Below, in pieces: positions 4,815 to 5,698 of a stretch of DNA of 5,698 nt. Source of the DNA: Syntrophobacteria bacterium (lineage in GTDB: Bacteria; Desulfobacterota; Syntrophobacteria; JARFUL01); assembly GCA_029289015.1 (NCBI GenBank), contig JARFUL010000096.1, positions 1-5,698 of the forward strand. The letters run 5' to 3'. The position numbers were made by a program, and so were the translations under genes. Positions within the stretch are counted from its first letter, which is position 1; every line of letters begins with the position of its first letter. The notes beneath the pieces are model-generated. The model saw only the letters and a list, made by a program, of their open reading frames with translations. It was not told the DNA's origin and did no database searches.

Positions 4815-5543
4815 TTACGAAAACCCGGCAAAGATGATGAGGGCCAACAGCTCCGAGACCTCTATCATGGAGCCCAGGAGGTCGCCGGTGATGCCTCCCA
4901 CCCGGCGCTGGTAGAACAGTACCAGCAAAAGGGAGAGCGCGGTTACGGCCACAAAACCGGCCAGCCCGGCCCGGCCGCCCAAAAGAATGCTCAGAACCAG
5001 CGCGACCGCGCCCCCGAGGAGGAGCTCCCTCAAGCCGGTCTTTGCAGAGAAGGCCGCGCCCAGGCCGCTTGTGGCCGCGGGCCTGCCCAAGGAGAGCCCC
5101 ACCACCGCGGCCCACCTGCCCAGAACGGGAAAGACCAAGACCGGGGTGAAGTACCCCTTGAGCCCGCTGAGGGCCGCGAACTTGACGATGAGCACCAACG
5201 CCACCGCACATACCCCGAAGACCCCCACCCGGGAGTCCTTCATTATCTCGAGGGGCAACTTGCCCGAGTGCGCGCCAAAGAGCCCGTCTGCACTGTCCGC
5301 TAGGCCGTCCAGGTGGAGGCAGCCGGTAAGCCCGCAGAGAGCCGCGACCACCAGCGCCTCGGGAACGGGGGACGGGAGCACCAGCGCGCTCACCCGGGCC
5401 ACGGCAAACAACACGGCCCCGAGGAGGAGCCCCACCACGGGGAAGAAGGGGACCGCGCGGGCCGGCTCTCCGGGGGAGAGCTCGCGCAAACCCCCCGCGG
5501 GGATGGTGGTGAGGAAAGCCAGGGAGAGGAGAAAGGACTTCAA
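4815..5543 (-). CDS. cobS: Adenosylcobinamide-GDP ribazoletransferase (cobalamin synthase)
   Basis: CobS is an inner-membrane enzyme joining adenosylcobinamide-GDP with alpha-ribazole (or its phosphate) to form cobalamin (or its phosphate), the last assembly step of the nucleotide loop. The 242-aa length is typical. Family motifs are visible: FLTTIP near the start (10-15), HLDGLADSADG (77-87) with the acidic residues thought to bind metal, EIMKDSRVGVFG (99-110), and GGITGDLLGS (216-225). Several hydrophobic segments (about 33-55, 60-76, 109-127, 133-151, 173-190, 193-210 and 226-242) indicate a multi-pass protein. The start is TTG at 5543-5541: an in-frame TAG lies four codons upstream, no ATG occurs before residue 101, and the N-terminal motif follows in place. 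Ribosome-site match is weak (AGCGGGG), and the gene begins 12 nt after the cobU stop, so coupled translation is likely. Confidence 0.96.
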   Translation of the reverse strand: MKSFLLSLAFLTTIPAGGLRELSPGEPARAVPFFPVVGLLLGAVLFAVARVSALVLPSPVPEALVVAALCGLTGCLHLDGLADSADGLFGAHSGKLPLEIMKDSRVGVFGVCAVALVLIVKFAALSGLKGYFTPVLVFPVLGRWAAVVGLSLGRPAATSGLGAAFSAKTGLRELLLGGAVALVLSILLGGRAGLAGFVAVTALSLLLVLFYQRRVGGITGDLLGSMIEVSELLALIIFAGFS

Positions 5544-5555
5544 GGGAACCCCGCT

Positions 5556-5698
5556 CTATTTGAGGAACACGGGCAGCCCGGCCACGGTGAGCACGGCCCT
5601 GTGGACGCTTGCGGCCAGGCGGCGGTTGGTGAACCCAGCGAGGTCCCTGAACGCGCGGGTCGCGGGGTCTGCGGGCACAATGCCCGCGCCCACCTCGT
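5556..5698 (-). CDS. cobU: C-terminal end of adenosylcobinamide kinase / adenosylcobinamide-phosphate guanylyltransferase
   Basis: Only the last 47 codons are in the window; the gene continues past the right edge. The visible part contains EVGAGIVPADPATRAFRD, then AGFTNRRLAA and the ending AGLPVFLK, which fits the conserved C-terminus of CobU/CobP (NEVGxGIVP, RxFRDxxGxxNxxLA, then a hydrophobic strand and Leu-Lys). CobU phosphorylates adenosylcobinamide and then transfers GMP from GTP to make adenosylcobinamide-GDP, the substrate of CobS encoded next. The P-loop and active-site histidine lie outside the window and cannot be checked. The stop (TAG, 5558-5556) is 12 nt from the cobS start, so the genes share an operon. 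Confidence 0.92.
   Translation of the reverse strand, partial: EVGAGIVPADPATRAFRDLAGFTNRRLAASVHRAVLTVAGLPVFLK

Noticed and set aside
4494..5303. A 269-codon plus-strand open frame opposite birA and cobS
   Set aside because: It spans two recognised minus-strand genes and has the low-complexity Gly/Pro/Arg/His look of an antisense shadow.

Overview
The window looks like a piece of a GC-rich Gram-negative chromosome, most probably a deltaproteobacterium in the broad sense (Desulfobacterota or a neighbour). This is an inference from the short DksA (120 aa, four-cysteine zinc finger), the 853-aa DNA polymerase I without proofreading residues, the cobU-cobS-birA gene order and the codon use. No single gene proves it. 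Most of the window is ordinary housekeeping DNA. I found no mobile element, CRISPR array, tRNA or rRNA, and I do not see a convincing undescribed multi-gene system.

Layout from left to right. Positions 1-71 hold the first 23 codons of an unrecognised leftward gene. Positions 72-428 are a noticeably AT-richer regulatory region with a good leftward promoter and two weaker rightward candidates. Positions 429-755 encode a small two-helix membrane protein with a charged coiled-coil tail; its membrane part recalls the magnetosome protein MamI. A hairpin plus T-run terminator (800-823) separates it from the convergent polA gene (845-3406, leftward). Positions 3407-3611 are a divergent regulatory region: polA is read leftward and a dksA gene (3612-3974) rightward, each with its own sigma-70-like promoter, and both promoters use the -35 hexamer TTGCCC. 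dksA ends 39 bp from the end of birA.

The right part is a compact leftward operon read from the right edge: cobU (C-terminal end only, 5556-5698), cobS (4815-5543, TTG start) and birA (4014-4811). CobU and CobS carry out the late nucleotide-loop assembly steps of cobalamin synthesis. BirA attaches biotin to carboxylase carrier proteins. cobS and birA are joined by a TAATAGATG junction that suggests translational coupling, so supply of the two cofactors may be co-expressed.

Points worth a second look are the MamI-like small protein, the degenerate 3'-5' exonuclease domain of PolA, the repeat-rich polA/dksA control region with phased A-tracts, and the cofactor operon junctions.
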